From positions 81,252 through 145,251 of the forward strand of contig JARLJA010000152.1 of assembly GCA_031291445.1 (NCBI GenBank): a stretch of 64,000 nucleotides of DNA, in the 5' to 3' direction. The notes beneath the pieces were generated by a model, which did no database searches, had not been told where the DNA came from, and saw nothing but the letters and a program-made list of their open reading frames with translations. The position numbers and the translations under genes were made by a program. Shown here in pieces: positions 40,084 through 49,817 of this stretch; position 1 is the stretch's first letter, and each line of letters starts with the position of its first letter. The stretch is from Xanthobacteraceae bacterium. GTDB lineage: Bacteria; Pseudomonadota; Alphaproteobacteria; Rhizobiales; Xanthobacteraceae.

Positions 40084-42120
40084 ATGGCAGAGCAACTCGC
40101 GGCAGGCTCGTTCCCGGCGGCAAATTCACCTCGGCCGCAGCAGGACGGCGATGAGGGACTTGCCCTGTACAGGCGCGGTGAATTCGAGGCCGCCGAGGAC
40201 TACTACCGGCGCGTCCTGGCGACACGCCCGAAGGATGTCATCGCGCTGAACAACTCGGCATTGGTGGCAAAGGCATTGGGGCGCCCGGAAGTGGCGCTGG
40301 TCAGATTGGCCAAGGCCGCGCGCTATGCCCCGCATTCGGCCCAGGCGCACTTCAACCTCGGCAATACCCTTCAGGAGGGTGGGCGTATCGTCGAGGCCGT
40401 GGAGAGCTATCAGCGCGCGATCGAGCTCAGCCCGGGATACGCCAAGGCGCACCTCAATCTGGGCAACGCCTTTGCTAAACTGCATCGTCTCGATGACGCG
40501 GCTGCAAGCTACCAGAAGGCTCTGACATTCGGCGGCGATCAGGCCGACACTCACCGCAGCCTCGGCAATTGCTACCGGCAGCAGAGAAAGCTGGCCGAAG
40601 CCTTGACGCACTACGCCTGCGCGGCGACGCTTGCACCTGACCGGGCGGAATTCTTCTACGACGTCGGTAACCTGCGCTACGAGCTGCAAGACTACGACAG
40701 CGCGATCTTCGCCCTGAATCGGGTGCTGGAACTCGATCCGACCCATGCAACGGCGGCGAGCCTCCTGCTGTACCTGCATCAGATCACGTGCAACTGGGAT
40801 GAGGTCGCGCGGCTGGCTCCTGTCGTCCGCGCCAATACCGACCGTGCGTGGGCCGCCGGCGAGCCGTGCGGAGAGGGAGTCCTGGAGTCCCTGGCCCGTG
40901 ACGCCGATCCTGAACGCAATTTCAAGGTAACGCGCGACGCGGCGATGCCCTTCGTGGCTCTTGCCGCACCTGTGCCAAAGCCCCGCGCGTCGCGTCGCGG
41001 TGTCCGGATCAGGCTGGCCTATCTGTCCGCCGACTTTCGCGATCACGCCGTCGCGCATGTCATGACGGGGGTGATCGAGCGCCACGATCGCGGCCGCTTC
41101 GAGGTCTGTGGCTATAGCCTCACGGGTCCCAACGGCAGCACGTGGCGCCAGCGGATCGAAAACAGCGTCGATCGATTTACCGACCTCACTTCCCTCAGCG
41201 ATGCGAAGGCCATTGAGAGAATCAGGGGTGATCGCATCGATCTGCTGGTCGATCTCACGGTGTGGACGCGCGGCAACCGTCCGCCTCTCTTGGCGGCACG
41301 GCCGGCTGCCGTGCAGCTGCAGTATCTCGGCTTCCCGGGCAGCAGTGCTGCGAGCTATTACGACTATGCGCTGGTCGATCGGACCGTCGTGCCGCCCGAG
41401 CACCGGCCCTTCTGGTCGGAATCGATGATTTACCTTCCGCACTGCTATTTCTGTCCCGATGCAGGTCAGCCCATCGCCAGCAGCGGGCCCGGGCGCTCCG
41501 AATGGGGCCTGCCGGAGGACGCAATCGTGTTCTGCTCGTTCAATCAGGGCTACAAGATCGAGCCGGTCGTGTTCTCTGCCTGGATGCGCATCCTGGCCGA
41601 GGTTCCCGGTGCCGTTCTATGGCTCTTCGCGTGGACAGCCGAGGTGAGGGACAACTTGCGACGGGAGGCGGTCGCGCGCGGCATCGATCCGGCGCGCATC
41701 GTGTTTGCCGAATTGATCGAAGACAAGGCCGTTCACCTGTGGCGCACGGGCCTTGCCGACGTCGCGCTCGACACTTTCGTGTACAATGGCCATACAACGA
41801 CCAGCGACGCGCTGCTGGCGGGTGTGCCCGTGATCTGCGTGATGGGAGGGCATTTCGCCTCACGGGTTAGCGCCAGCATGTTGAAGGCGGCTGGGCTTGA
41901 CGACCTGATCGCGCGTGACATCGACGACTACGTCAGGATTGCGGTCGGTCTCGCCCGTTCCCCGGACGATCTTGCGGGCGCGAGATCACGCGTTCGAGCT
42001 GCTCGGGACGGACAGCCGCTGTTCGATACCGACAGTGCCGTGAAGGCGATCGAAGCCGGTCTTGAGCACGTTCACCAACACTTTCTCGAGGGACGCCGGC
42101 CGCAGGACGTATTCCTGTAA
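40084..42120 (+). CDS. TPR-containing O-GlcNAc-transferase-like (GT41) glycosyltransferase
   Basis: A 678-residue cytoplasmic protein. Residues about 20-240 are tetratricopeptide repeats (SAQAHFNLGNTLQEGG, YAKAHLNLGNAFAKLHR, then ADTHRSLGNCYRQQRKLAEA). Residues about 320-660 are the GT41/SPINDLY-type catalytic domain, with RLAYLSADFRDHAVAHVM, LQYLGFPGSSAASYYDY, FCSFNQGYKIEP and DTFVYNGHTTTSDALLAGVP. Bacterial members glycosylate proteins or peptides with sugars from nucleotide donors. The open frame extends back through the terminator, so ATG 40084 is the correct start. It sits between the secreted PstS-like gene and the T2SS, which suggests modification of secreted proteins. Confidence 0.88.
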   Translation: MAEQLAAGSFPAANSPRPQQDGDEGLALYRRGEFEAAEDYYRRVLATRPKDVIALNNSALVAKALGRPEVALVRLAKAARYAPHSAQAHFNLGNTLQEGGRIVEAVESYQRAIELSPGYAKAHLNLGNAFAKLHRLDDAAASYQKALTFGGDQADTHRSLGNCYRQQRKLAEALTHYACAATLAPDRAEFFYDVGNLRYELQDYDSAIFALNRVLELDPTHATAASLLLYLHQITCNWDEVARLAPVVRANTDRAWAAGEPCGEGVLESLARDADPERNFKVTRDAAMPFVALAAPVPKPRASRRGVRIRLAYLSADFRDHAVAHVMTGVIERHDRGRFEVCGYSLTGPNGSTWRQRIENSVDRFTDLTSLSDAKAIERIRGDRIDLLVDLTVWTRGNRPPLLAARPAAVQLQYLGFPGSSAASYYDYALVDRTVVPPEHRPFWSESMIYLPHCYFCPDAGQPIASSGPGRSEWGLPEDAIVFCSFNQGYKIEPVVFSAWMRILAEVPGAVLWLFAWTAEVRDNLRREAVARGIDPARIVFAELIEDKAVHLWRTGLADVALDTFVYNGHTTTSDALLAGVPVICVMGGHFASRVSASMLKAAGLDDLIARDIDDYVRIAVGLARSPDDLAGARSRVRAARDGQPLFDTDSAVKAIEAGLEHVHQHFLEGRRPQDVFL

Positions 42121-42191
42121 TCCGCGGCGTTCGGCGGCGCCGATACTGCGAGGCGCCGCGCGGGCGGGCAACAGTTTCGTCATGCCTCGCT

Positions 42192-43424
42192 TCACTGGAC
42201 GCCCGTGGTGGTCTGCAGAATCGTGGTGCTCGTCGACGTCGCGCCGCTGATGGCGCCTTTCAAGGCGTAAGCACCGTTGGCGGCGACGATCGGATCGTTG
42301 GCGGTTGCGACGATCAGGCGCAGGAAATTCAGGAACTTGCTGGATTCGACGGATGCGGCGTTGGAGACGTACAGCACATCCTTGTTGCGCATCTCGAATC
42401 CGGTGGCGAGGAAATAGCCCGACGGGTCGCGGAGATTGAGCTGATAGATCACCGGGACGATCTCTCCCTCGAACGGCGCCGTATCGACCCCCATGGCACG
42501 CGCGACCTGCCGGGGCTCGCCGCGATAGAGAAACACCGAGCCGGGATCCGCGGCGCTGTCGTTGAGGCCGGACGCCTTGCCGACGGCTTCCGATAGCGAT
42601 ACGCGCCATTGATCGAAGGTGAACTGGCCCTGCCGTCCCGAAGCGCCCAGCGCGAGGAAGGTTTGCGGCTCGCGGAATACGTAGATGATGTCTCGAGGTC
42701 GGACGTAGATGTTGTTGGTGGGTTCATCGATCAACGCGCCGAACGGCGCGACTGCCCGGCGGCCCTCGCGTTCCAGCACCACCCAGCTGTCGAAGCCCGC
42801 GCTGGAAGGGCCGCCGGCCCGGCCGATCGATTCGAGCAGCCGTTCACCACTGGCGATGATGGGGAATCGTCCGGCATTGCGGACATCGCCGAGTACGGTG
42901 ATCGAGGTCGCGCGCTGATCGACCAGGGTCACGATTGCCTGCGGATCGAGTGCTCGCTTCTTCAAGGCATCGACGATCGATTTCTGCACTTCAGCCGGCG
43001 AGCGGCCGACCGCCCGGATGCCGCCGGCGTAGGGGACCGAGATGTTACCGGCGTCATCGACCAACTGGTTGGGCAGGGCGACATAGTTTCCGGAGCGGAT
43101 CGTGCCGGCATCGTTTGGAAAGAAGAGGCCACCCGAACCCGCTTCGAACAGCGTGATGCCGACCAGATCGCCGATGCCGAAACGGACGCCGCCGGGGCCG
43201 CGACGGTCGAGAAACGCCCCCGCGATGCGCGGCCTATTGGCCTTCAGCACGGAGATCACTGAAGGTGTCACCTTGACCAGAGCGTAGGGCAAGCTGGCCT
43301 GTTGATCCTGGGCCGCTGTCGAGATGTCCCAACTCTGCGGTCCCGCCACCGGCATCATCGCGCAGCCTGGCAACGCCAGGCTGAGCGCAACGGCCAGCAG
43401 AATCGTGGTCAGGCGGTCAGTCAT
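42192..43424 (-). CDS. Polysaccharide export lipoprotein, Wza/BexD-like
   Basis: A 410-residue outer membrane lipoprotein. The signal peptide ends with the lipobox LPGC (about residues 18-21). The mature protein has the poly_export domain (GIGDLVGITLFEAGSG, NISVPYAGGIRAVGRSPAEVQ) and SLBB-type repeats (ITVLGDVRNAGRFPI, LALGASGRQGQFTF). Wza-type proteins form the outer membrane channel for exopolysaccharide. This completes the Wzx/Wzy picture; a Wzc kinase gene is not in the window. The ATG at 43424 gives a standard lipoprotein leader. A PhoB-box-like repeat lies about 90 bp upstream. Confidence 0.88.
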   Translation of the reverse strand: MTDRLTTILLAVALSLALPGCAMMPVAGPQSWDISTAAQDQQASLPYALVKVTPSVISVLKANRPRIAGAFLDRRGPGGVRFGIGDLVGITLFEAGSGGLFFPNDAGTIRSGNYVALPNQLVDDAGNISVPYAGGIRAVGRSPAEVQKSIVDALKKRALDPQAIVTLVDQRATSITVLGDVRNAGRFPIIASGERLLESIGRAGGPSSAGFDSWVVLEREGRRAVAPFGALIDEPTNNIYVRPRDIIYVFREPQTFLALGASGRQGQFTFDQWRVSLSEAVGKASGLNDSAADPGSVFLYRGEPRQVARAMGVDTAPFEGEIVPVIYQLNLRDPSGYFLATGFEMRNKDVLYVSNAASVESSKFLNFLRLIVATANDPIVAANGAYALKGAISGATSTSTTILQTTTGVQ

Positions 43425-43512
43425 CGAGAATAGATCCGGTAAGCCGGCGGAGCATGGCGGACCGGATCGGTCCGGTGACTGCGTTGAATTAAGCAACTAA
43501 GGCTGGAAATAT

Positions 43513-43530
43513 GCGACACTACAGTGACAC
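43513..43530 (-). promoter_or_regulatory. PhoB-box-like repeat before the Wza-like gene
   Basis: Read on the minus strand, GTGTCACTGTAGTGTCGC has two TGTC half sites exactly 11 bp apart (6 of 7 and 5 of 7 matches). It lies about 90 bp before the start at 43424. Confidence 0.4.
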
Positions 43531-43597
43531 ATCTTGAAATTGCCGATCCATACTCAGGTCCGCCCGGCGGCGGCGCCGTTCGGGTGGGTCATCGGGT

Positions 43598-44083
43598 TCA
43601 ACGCTGCCTCCAGTTCAACGCCTGTCGCTGGCCCTCGCGCACCTGATTGACGGTCATCTTGGACGCCACCGCGTCGCGTAGCTTCATGTAATTCTCGCGG
43701 TCGCGCCCGGAGGCACCGGCGGCAGCGAGATCAAGCCACTTGTAAGCCAACACCTCGTCGCGTTCGACGCCGTGGCCCTTGTCGTACATCAGGCCGAGGA
43801 GGTACTGGCCCGACGGATCGCCGCGCTCGGCGGAGCGGCAATAGAGATCGGCGGCGACGTCGTACGCCTGCGGCACGCCGAAACCATGTTCATACATGAA
43901 GCCGAGCATCGCCTGCGCGCGTGGATTGCCCGCCGAGGCAGGGGGCGCGAGCAGCCGTGCGGCCCGCTGATAGTTGCCGCGGGTGAATGCCGCTTTGCCC
44001 TGGATGACGGTATCGGATCTGGCAGGTGTGGCTGCCGCGACCACGGCCGCGAAACCGAAGGCCGCGAGTGCCCAGTAGGCCAT
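43598..44083 (-). CDS. Sel1-repeat periplasmic protein
   Basis: A 161-residue protein with a signal peptide (residues 1-24, ATPARSD) and Sel1-type helical repeats: NPRAQAMLGFMYEHGFGVPQ and DPSGQYLLGLMYDKGHGVER, then AYKWLDLAAAG. Sel1 repeats serve protein-protein contacts. The ATG at 44083 gives a clean signal peptide; longer in-frame starts would overlap the 3' end of gspD. It follows gspD on the same strand and may be cotranscribed, so a role in secretin assembly or stability is possible. Confidence 0.78.
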   Translation of the reverse strand: MAYWALAAFGFAAVVAAATPARSDTVIQGKAAFTRGNYQRAARLLAPPASAGNPRAQAMLGFMYEHGFGVPQAYDVAADLYCRSAERGDPSGQYLLGLMYDKGHGVERDEVLAYKWLDLAAAGASGRDRENYMKLRDAVASKMTVNQVREGQRQALNWRQR

Positions 44084-44174
44084 TGCCCGCCGCAGCGCGG
44101 GAGGCGCGTCGGCGCCCAACGGGGCGCGGTCGACCCGATTGCAAGCCGATACTACGCCGGGTGTCGGAAGGCTG

Positions 44175-46601
44175 TCACTGGACACGAGCATCTCGCGCTG
44201 CAACGGGCTTGGGGCTGAGCGTTCCGCCCAGTTTCGAGCGCAGCTCTTCGGCGACGAAATGAGCATCGGCGCCGTCGCGGATTATCTGCGGGCGAATGAA
44301 GATGATCAGCTCGGTACGTTGGCCGGTCTTGCTGGTATGGGCGAAGGCATCGCCCATGTTGGGAATGTCTTCCAGAAGCGGGATGCCGCTGCGCTCGCCG
44401 TTCTTGGTCTCGGTGATCAGCCCGGCGAGCAGCACGGTCTGGCCGCTGGCGACCGAGATCGAGCTCTTGATCGTGCGCTGCGAGATGGTCGGGGTATTGG
44501 TCGAACTCGCGCTCGCGACGTTGCTGATCTCCTGCTCGACGTCGAGGCGAACGTTGCCGTTGGCGTTGACTCGCGGCGCCACCCGCAGAATGATGCCGGT
44601 ATTTCGGTAGTCCGTGGTGTTGACGACGGTGCTGCTGGCCGCAATTGCGCTGCCGGTGGAGATTGGTACGGCGTCGCCGACTTGTAGCGTGGCGACCTGA
44701 TTGTCGATCACGACCAGGGAGGGATTGGAGAGAACCTTGACGTCAGTATAGTCGTGCAAGGCGTCGAGGATGACGCTCGGGTTGGCCTCCGAGCCGATCA
44801 GGAAATTGAACCCCGGCAGGGCGCGGCCGATGGCGGTCGCGGCAACGGCCGATATCACGTTGCCCGCGGTGCTGGTGGAGGTGCTCGTCGTCGAACTTGA
44901 ACTCGACGACGCAACCGACGAGTTGTAGATCGAGCCGGTGTCGGGCTTGAGGCCGAGATTCTTGCTGGTGAGGAAGGTCTGCACGCCGTAGTTCAGCGTG
45001 TCGTTCAGCGTGACCTCAGCAACCGTGGCGTCGATCGCGACCTGAAGCTGTGGGCGATCGAGCTGTTGCAGGGTGCTCTCGATAATTCGATAATTCTGCC
45101 GATCGGCGTAGATCAGCAGCGTGTTGTTCACCGTATCGGGGGTGATCCTGACGCCATCGAGGATCGGCTTGTTGGAGCCCGACGATCCGCTGCGCAGGTC
45201 GGTCGTCGACCCGGACGTCGATCCCGAAGCGGACGACCCCGTCGAGCCGCTCGCCGGCGTTCCACCGAAGCCCCGATTGGCCACCAGGCTGCTGGTGCCG
45301 CCCGAATTCTGTTGGCTGCCGAAGCTGCTTGCCGTCTGGGACTGGCCGCCGGCGCCCAGCGACGAGCCGCTCGTGCTCGACAGGGATCCGGTGCCCGGAG
45401 CCAGCGGGTTGGTGGACGCGTCCGACGTGCCTGACGACGACCCGCCGATGAACATGTCGGTCAGGACGCGCCCAAGCTGCCGGGCTTCGCCGTATTTCAC
45501 GTGATAGACGTGGACGGAGTTCTTGTCGGCGCTGGCGCTATCGAGCCGCTTGATCCAGGTCTCGGCGATGTGCATCACCTCGGCTTTCGGCGTGACGACC
45601 ATGATGGCGTTCATCCGGCTGATGATCTGGAATTTCACCACGTCGTGTCCGAGACCGTTCTCCCCGGAGTCCATGATCTTTTCGAGCTCGGCAACGATCG
45701 GCTCCGGGTTCCCGTTCGTGACCGGGAAGATACCGACCGACTGTCCATGCATCCAGTCTGCGTCGAAGCTCATGATGGATTCGATCGCGGTGCTGCGCTC
45801 CGGGCCGGTTCCCTGCACCAGCAACAGATTGCGACGGGCGTCGGCCCGGACCGTCCCGGGTTTGAGGGCAAAGCTGTCGAGCAGTTTCAACAGCGTCTGC
45901 GACGAGACGTACTGCAGCGGAACCACCGAGATGCCGTAGCCGGCCTCATGACTGCCATTCGCCGCGACGCTGCCGGAGCCGACCGCGTCGCCGAGGGGGA
46001 GCAGATGATAGCCGGTGGAGTCGTGTATGAGGATCACGCCGTTCAGGCGCAGCGCGCTCTCGAGCACGAACAAGATGTCCTTCTTTGGTACAGGCCGTAC
46101 AGATGCCAGGGTGACCGTGCCCTGAACCCGAGGATCGATCGTGTATCCGGTTTGCATAATGTCGCCGAGAACGACCTTGGCGACGGTCCCGATCGGGGTA
46201 CCTTCGAAATTCAGTTCAAATCCGTCGCCGACTTTCTGGGCGCCGGCCTGGGCCGCGCCCGGTTGGCTGTTTGGCCCGGATGAGCGGCCTCGGTCCGCGG
46301 CGTCGCTGGTTTCGGCCCCCTCATAGACTGCTGGCCGCATGGGTTTACCCAGCGGCTGGTCCGCGTTGCCGATCTGCTTGGGATAACGGGGCAACAGATC
46401 CAGCGACCGGACCTTGTCGAGAACGTCGATGTCGTTCTTGGGGTCGTTATATTCGGAGACCGTGTAGCAGGACGCCAGAGCAACCGACAGGAATGCCAGC
46501 ATAACGGCGCTCACGCTGCGCTTAAGTGGCCGGTTTCGGCCCAAATTGCCAACGTTCGCCAACGGTCTGCCAATCTTACTGTACTGAAGCCGCGGGACCA
46601 T
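44175..46601 (-). CDS. gspD: Type II secretion system secretin GspD, probable lipoprotein
   Basis: An 808-residue outer membrane secretin. The leader ends in SVALASC, a lipobox, so the protein is probably lipid-anchored, as in the Hxc-type self-piloting secretin. N0 domain about residues 105-175 (FELNFEGTPIGTVAKVVLGD), N1-N3 domains to about 530, with a long Ser/Gly/Thr-rich insert around 395-480 (GSLSSTSGSSLGAGGQSQTA) and another Ser/Thr run near 570-590. The secretin core ends with GIPLLEDIPNMGDAFAHT and TELIIFIRPQII. No separate pilotin gene is seen. It is divergent from gspE. The start at 46601 is uncertain; a shorter start inside would remove the basic residues of the leader. Confidence 0.9.
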   Translation of the reverse strand: MVPRLQYSKIGRPLANVGNLGRNRPLKRSVSAVMLAFLSVALASCYTVSEYNDPKNDIDVLDKVRSLDLLPRYPKQIGNADQPLGKPMRPAVYEGAETSDAADRGRSSGPNSQPGAAQAGAQKVGDGFELNFEGTPIGTVAKVVLGDIMQTGYTIDPRVQGTVTLASVRPVPKKDILFVLESALRLNGVILIHDSTGYHLLPLGDAVGSGSVAANGSHEAGYGISVVPLQYVSSQTLLKLLDSFALKPGTVRADARRNLLLVQGTGPERSTAIESIMSFDADWMHGQSVGIFPVTNGNPEPIVAELEKIMDSGENGLGHDVVKFQIISRMNAIMVVTPKAEVMHIAETWIKRLDSASADKNSVHVYHVKYGEARQLGRVLTDMFIGGSSSGTSDASTNPLAPGTGSLSSTSGSSLGAGGQSQTASSFGSQQNSGGTSSLVANRGFGGTPASGSTGSSASGSTSGSTTDLRSGSSGSNKPILDGVRITPDTVNNTLLIYADRQNYRIIESTLQQLDRPQLQVAIDATVAEVTLNDTLNYGVQTFLTSKNLGLKPDTGSIYNSSVASSSSSSTTSTSTSTAGNVISAVAATAIGRALPGFNFLIGSEANPSVILDALHDYTDVKVLSNPSLVVIDNQVATLQVGDAVPISTGSAIAASSTVVNTTDYRNTGIILRVAPRVNANGNVRLDVEQEISNVASASSTNTPTISQRTIKSSISVASGQTVLLAGLITETKNGERSGIPLLEDIPNMGDAFAHTSKTGQRTELIIFIRPQIIRDGADAHFVAEELRSKLGGTLSPKPVAARDARVQ

Positions 46602-46898
46602 CGTGAGGCCGCCGCAGTTGAGCGCCCTTCCTAGCCTTGAAATGTGACAGTAATAATTGGCGAAGCAATCACGCAGGGCCGGAAACGGGGTGGCAGGGCA
46701 GCTTCAGCAACGTGCAGTTTAATAGAATATTCGTATATTTATTGAGCGCGGTTCAAGTGCCGTGTGATCTCCTACCTTGCCGATGTTTAATCCCGCCTTC
46801 GCACAGGCGTCATGTATTCGTTTGATAAGCAACCCAACCCGCGAGCAGCCGACCGATGTCCGGTGCGGTCCAAGGCTGAACGGGGTACTGGACGCGCG

Positions 46899-48581
46899 AT
46901 GACCTCGACGATATCCGATAAATTCGCGGATTATCTGCGCCGCGCGCAGCATCTGCCCCCCGCCGACGCCAGTCGCGGCGGAGATGGGGCCCAGGACGGG
47001 GTCGGTACGGTCGTCAGGCTGTGGGAAGCGACCAGCCTTTCCGCCAACGACTTCGCCGATGAAGCCGCACGCTTTTTCGGTCTCCGGCGGGTCTTGTTGC
47101 CGGACCTAATGGCCGCGCGGACGCTGGCCGGCCAGTTCTCCCGGCGGTTTCTGCGGGAGACCCTGGTTTTTCCGTTCCAGGAGCAGGATGGAAAGATCTG
47201 CCTTGCGGTGGTCGATCCTGGTGAGACCGCGGCGTCTCAGGCCGCGAGCATCGTGCTCGGCGATGACGTTATAACGGTGGTGGCTTCTTTCGAGGACATC
47301 GCCACCGCTCTCAACCAGAGCCTAGGGGAGGAAACGGCTGAGGGCCCCGACGGCGCCGAGGAGGTCGCTCCGCGCGAGGACGACATTGAAAGCCTTCGCG
47401 ATCTGGCCAGCGGGGCACCGGTGGTTCGCGCGGTCAACGACCTGCTCGAGCTTGCAGTGGAGCTGCGGGCGAGCGACATTCACATCGAGCCGGGCCGCAA
47501 CGGACTGGCGGTGCGGATGCGGGTCGACGGCCTGCTGAGGACTGTTCAGGCCCCGGTGGGCGTGCTGCCGCAGGCGGTCATTTCCCGCATCAAGATCGTC
47601 GCCAGCCTGAACATTGCCGAGCGCCGGTTGCCGCAGGACGGCGCGGCGCGGCTGCGCATCGGACGCCTGGAAATCGATGTCCGCGTCGCCATCATGCCGA
47701 CCCAGCACGGTGAATCCGCCGTCATCCGCCTGCTGCCCAAGGATCGCGGGTTGCTCGCCGTCGACAAGCTCGGGTTTTCGCCGCGCGACGAGAAGACGCT
47801 GCGGCGGCTGCTGGCACTGCCTCACGGCATGATCGTGATCTGCGGACCGACCGGGAGCGGCAAGACCACGACGCTCGCGACCGTGCTGTCCATCCTCAAC
47901 GAGCCAACCCGGAAGATCCTCACTATTGAAGATCCCGTCGAATACGAAATTCCCGGCATCAACCAGTCGCAGGTCAAGCCGTCGATCGGGTTGACCTTCG
48001 CGACCGCTCTGCGATCCTTCGTGCGTCAGGACCCTGACGTCATCATGCTCGGCGAAGTGCGCGATTCCGAGACAGCCAGCGTCGCGGTCCATGCCGCTCT
48101 GACCGGGCACCTCGTGCTGACGACGCTGCATACCGAAAACGCCGCCGCCGCCGTGCCCCGCTTGCTCGATCTCGGCGTCGAGGGCTTCCTGCTGCGCTCG
48201 ACGTTGCGCGGTGTGATCGCCCAGCGCCTGGTCCGTCAGTTGTGCGACCGCTGCAAGAAGGAGAAGACGCTCACGGCGGAGGATCTCGATCATGATCCCC
48301 GTTACGCCGCGCTCGGCTTCCAGGCCGGCGACGCGCTTTGCGAGCCGGTCGGCTGCGAGCGCTGCAACGGCATGGGCTATCGCGGCCGGCTCGGCATCTT
48401 CGAGATTCTCGAGATGACACCGGCGGTCCGCGTGCTGGTCGAGGAGGACGCGGACGGCGCGGCGATCGACGAGGTGGCGATCCGCGAGGGCATGACCACG
48501 ATGCTCGACGACGGCATTGCAAAATGCCGGGCGGGCGTTACCTCCGCCTCCGAGATCCTTCGCGTGACGACGGTGCGGTGA
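46899..48581 (+). CDS. gspE: Type II secretion ATPase GspE
   Basis: A 560-residue cytoplasmic ATPase. The N-terminal N1E-like domain covers about residues 20-160. Walker A is GPTGSGKTT (316-324), followed by the Asp box, Walker B PDVIMLGEVRD and the His box TGHLVLTTLHT. A zinc-binding tetracysteine domain uses Cys449/452 and Cys486/489, a GspE trait. It powers pseudopilus assembly. ATG 46899 was chosen; an upstream ATG (46812) would add 29 basic residues. It heads a long operon in the order E-F-G-H-I-J-K-L-M-C/N. Confidence 0.95.
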   Translation: MTSTISDKFADYLRRAQHLPPADASRGGDGAQDGVGTVVRLWEATSLSANDFADEAARFFGLRRVLLPDLMAARTLAGQFSRRFLRETLVFPFQEQDGKICLAVVDPGETAASQAASIVLGDDVITVVASFEDIATALNQSLGEETAEGPDGAEEVAPREDDIESLRDLASGAPVVRAVNDLLELAVELRASDIHIEPGRNGLAVRMRVDGLLRTVQAPVGVLPQAVISRIKIVASLNIAERRLPQDGAARLRIGRLEIDVRVAIMPTQHGESAVIRLLPKDRGLLAVDKLGFSPRDEKTLRRLLALPHGMIVICGPTGSGKTTTLATVLSILNEPTRKILTIEDPVEYEIPGINQSQVKPSIGLTFATALRSFVRQDPDVIMLGEVRDSETASVAVHAALTGHLVLTTLHTENAAAAVPRLLDLGVEGFLLRSTLRGVIAQRLVRQLCDRCKKEKTLTAEDLDHDPRYAALGFQAGDALCEPVGCERCNGMGYRGRLGIFEILEMTPAVRVLVEEDADGAAIDEVAIREGMTTMLDDGIAKCRAGVTSASEILRVTTVR

Positions 48582-48585
48582 TCCG

Positions 48586-49800
48586 GTGCCAAATTTTCGC
48601 TATCGTGCGCTGACCCAGAGCGGTGAAATCGTCAACGGGACGATTTCGGCACCCACGGCCAAAGAGGTTTTGCATCGCATCGAATACCTCAAGCTGCTGC
48701 CGATCGAAGCGGTCGAGGAACGGGCGGCCGGATCGGTTTCGCAACGGACCCTCGCGCTGTTCGGGCGCCCGAGCCGCACCGACGTCACCACGTTCACGCG
48801 CGATCTCGCCCTGCTGCTCAAGGCCGGTGCCCGGCTGGACGATGCGCTCGAATTGCTCGCCAGTGACGCCGATATCGGCCGTCTGCGGCCCGCGGTGAAC
48901 AAGCTGCGCTCCTCGGTGCTGTCGGGCGAAAGCTTCGCCGAGGCGGTCGAGGCGCACCCCACGCTGTTTCCGGCGATGTACGTCGCGCTGGTCCGGGTCG
49001 GCGAGGTCTCCGGCACGCTCGACCACGTGCTCGAAGTGCTCGGCACCGAGCGGATCAGGTCCGAGGCGATGCGCCGCAAGGTCACCGACGCCATGCAGTA
49101 TCCCGCGTTCGTCCTGGTTGCGGCGATCGGCGTCATGCTGTTCTTCTTCGTTTTCGTGCTGCCGCAATTCGGCAGCGTGCTGCGCGATTTCGGCACCAAG
49201 TCCGATGCAACCATCACCACCTTCCTCGATATCTCGGACTTTCTCCGCGCGAACGGCGTCGAGCTGATGATCGGCGCGGCGGCGGCCATCGCCGGGGCGT
49301 GGCTGTTGCTCCGTCAGGCATCGGTGCGCTCCGCGCTGGTGTCGCAGGTGGCGCGGTTGCCGGGCGTCTCCGGCATTTTCCGCTTCTACCGGACCAGCCT
49401 GTTTTGCCGCAACCTGGGAATCCTGCTGGGCAGCGGCGTGAGTCTGACTGCGACATTGCGGATCCTCGTCAGCATCATGTCGGTGACCGGGAGTGCGGAC
49501 GCCTGGAGCGCAGCGGCGGATCGCGTGCGTCACGGCGGCAAGCTCTCCGAGGCGCTCGGGGCGTCCGGCATCCTCCCGGCGATGGCACTGCGCATGCTGC
49601 GGCTGGGCGAGGAGACCGGACAACTCGCGGTTCTCGCTGGCCGCGTCGCCGAGTTTTACGAGGCGAAACTACAGCGCAGCCTGGACCGGGTGGTTGGTGT
49701 CATCGGTCCAGCCGCGATCATTACCATCAGCGCCGTCGTCGGAGGACTGATCGTTTCGGTCATGACGGCGCTGCTCTCGGTCACGCAATTGGTGGGATAG
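48586..49800 (+). CDS. gspF: Type II secretion inner membrane protein GspF
   Basis: A 404-residue inner membrane protein with two T2SSF domains (about 70-195 and 270-395) and three hydrophobic segments. The domain hallmarks TFTRDLALLLKAGARLDDAL and RMLRLGEETGQLAVLA are present. It forms the platform linked to GspE and GspL/M. The start codon is GTG at 48586, 4 bp after the gspE stop. Length is typical. Confidence 0.95.
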   Translation: MPNFRYRALTQSGEIVNGTISAPTAKEVLHRIEYLKLLPIEAVEERAAGSVSQRTLALFGRPSRTDVTTFTRDLALLLKAGARLDDALELLASDADIGRLRPAVNKLRSSVLSGESFAEAVEAHPTLFPAMYVALVRVGEVSGTLDHVLEVLGTERIRSEAMRRKVTDAMQYPAFVLVAAIGVMLFFFVFVLPQFGSVLRDFGTKSDATITTFLDISDFLRANGVELMIGAAAAIAGAWLLLRQASVRSALVSQVARLPGVSGIFRFYRTSLFCRNLGILLGSGVSLTATLRILVSIMSVTGSADAWSAAADRVRHGGKLSEALGASGILPAMALRMLRLGEETGQLAVLAGRVAEFYEAKLQRSLDRVVGVIGPAAIITISAVVGGLIVSVMTALLSVTQLVG

Positions 49801-49817
49801 CAAGAGGCAGGGGTCAA

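Noticed and set aside
46640..46660. Pho-like half site CTGTCAC (minus strand) between gspD and gspE
   Set aside because: Only one half is present at the required spacing, so it was not counted as a box.
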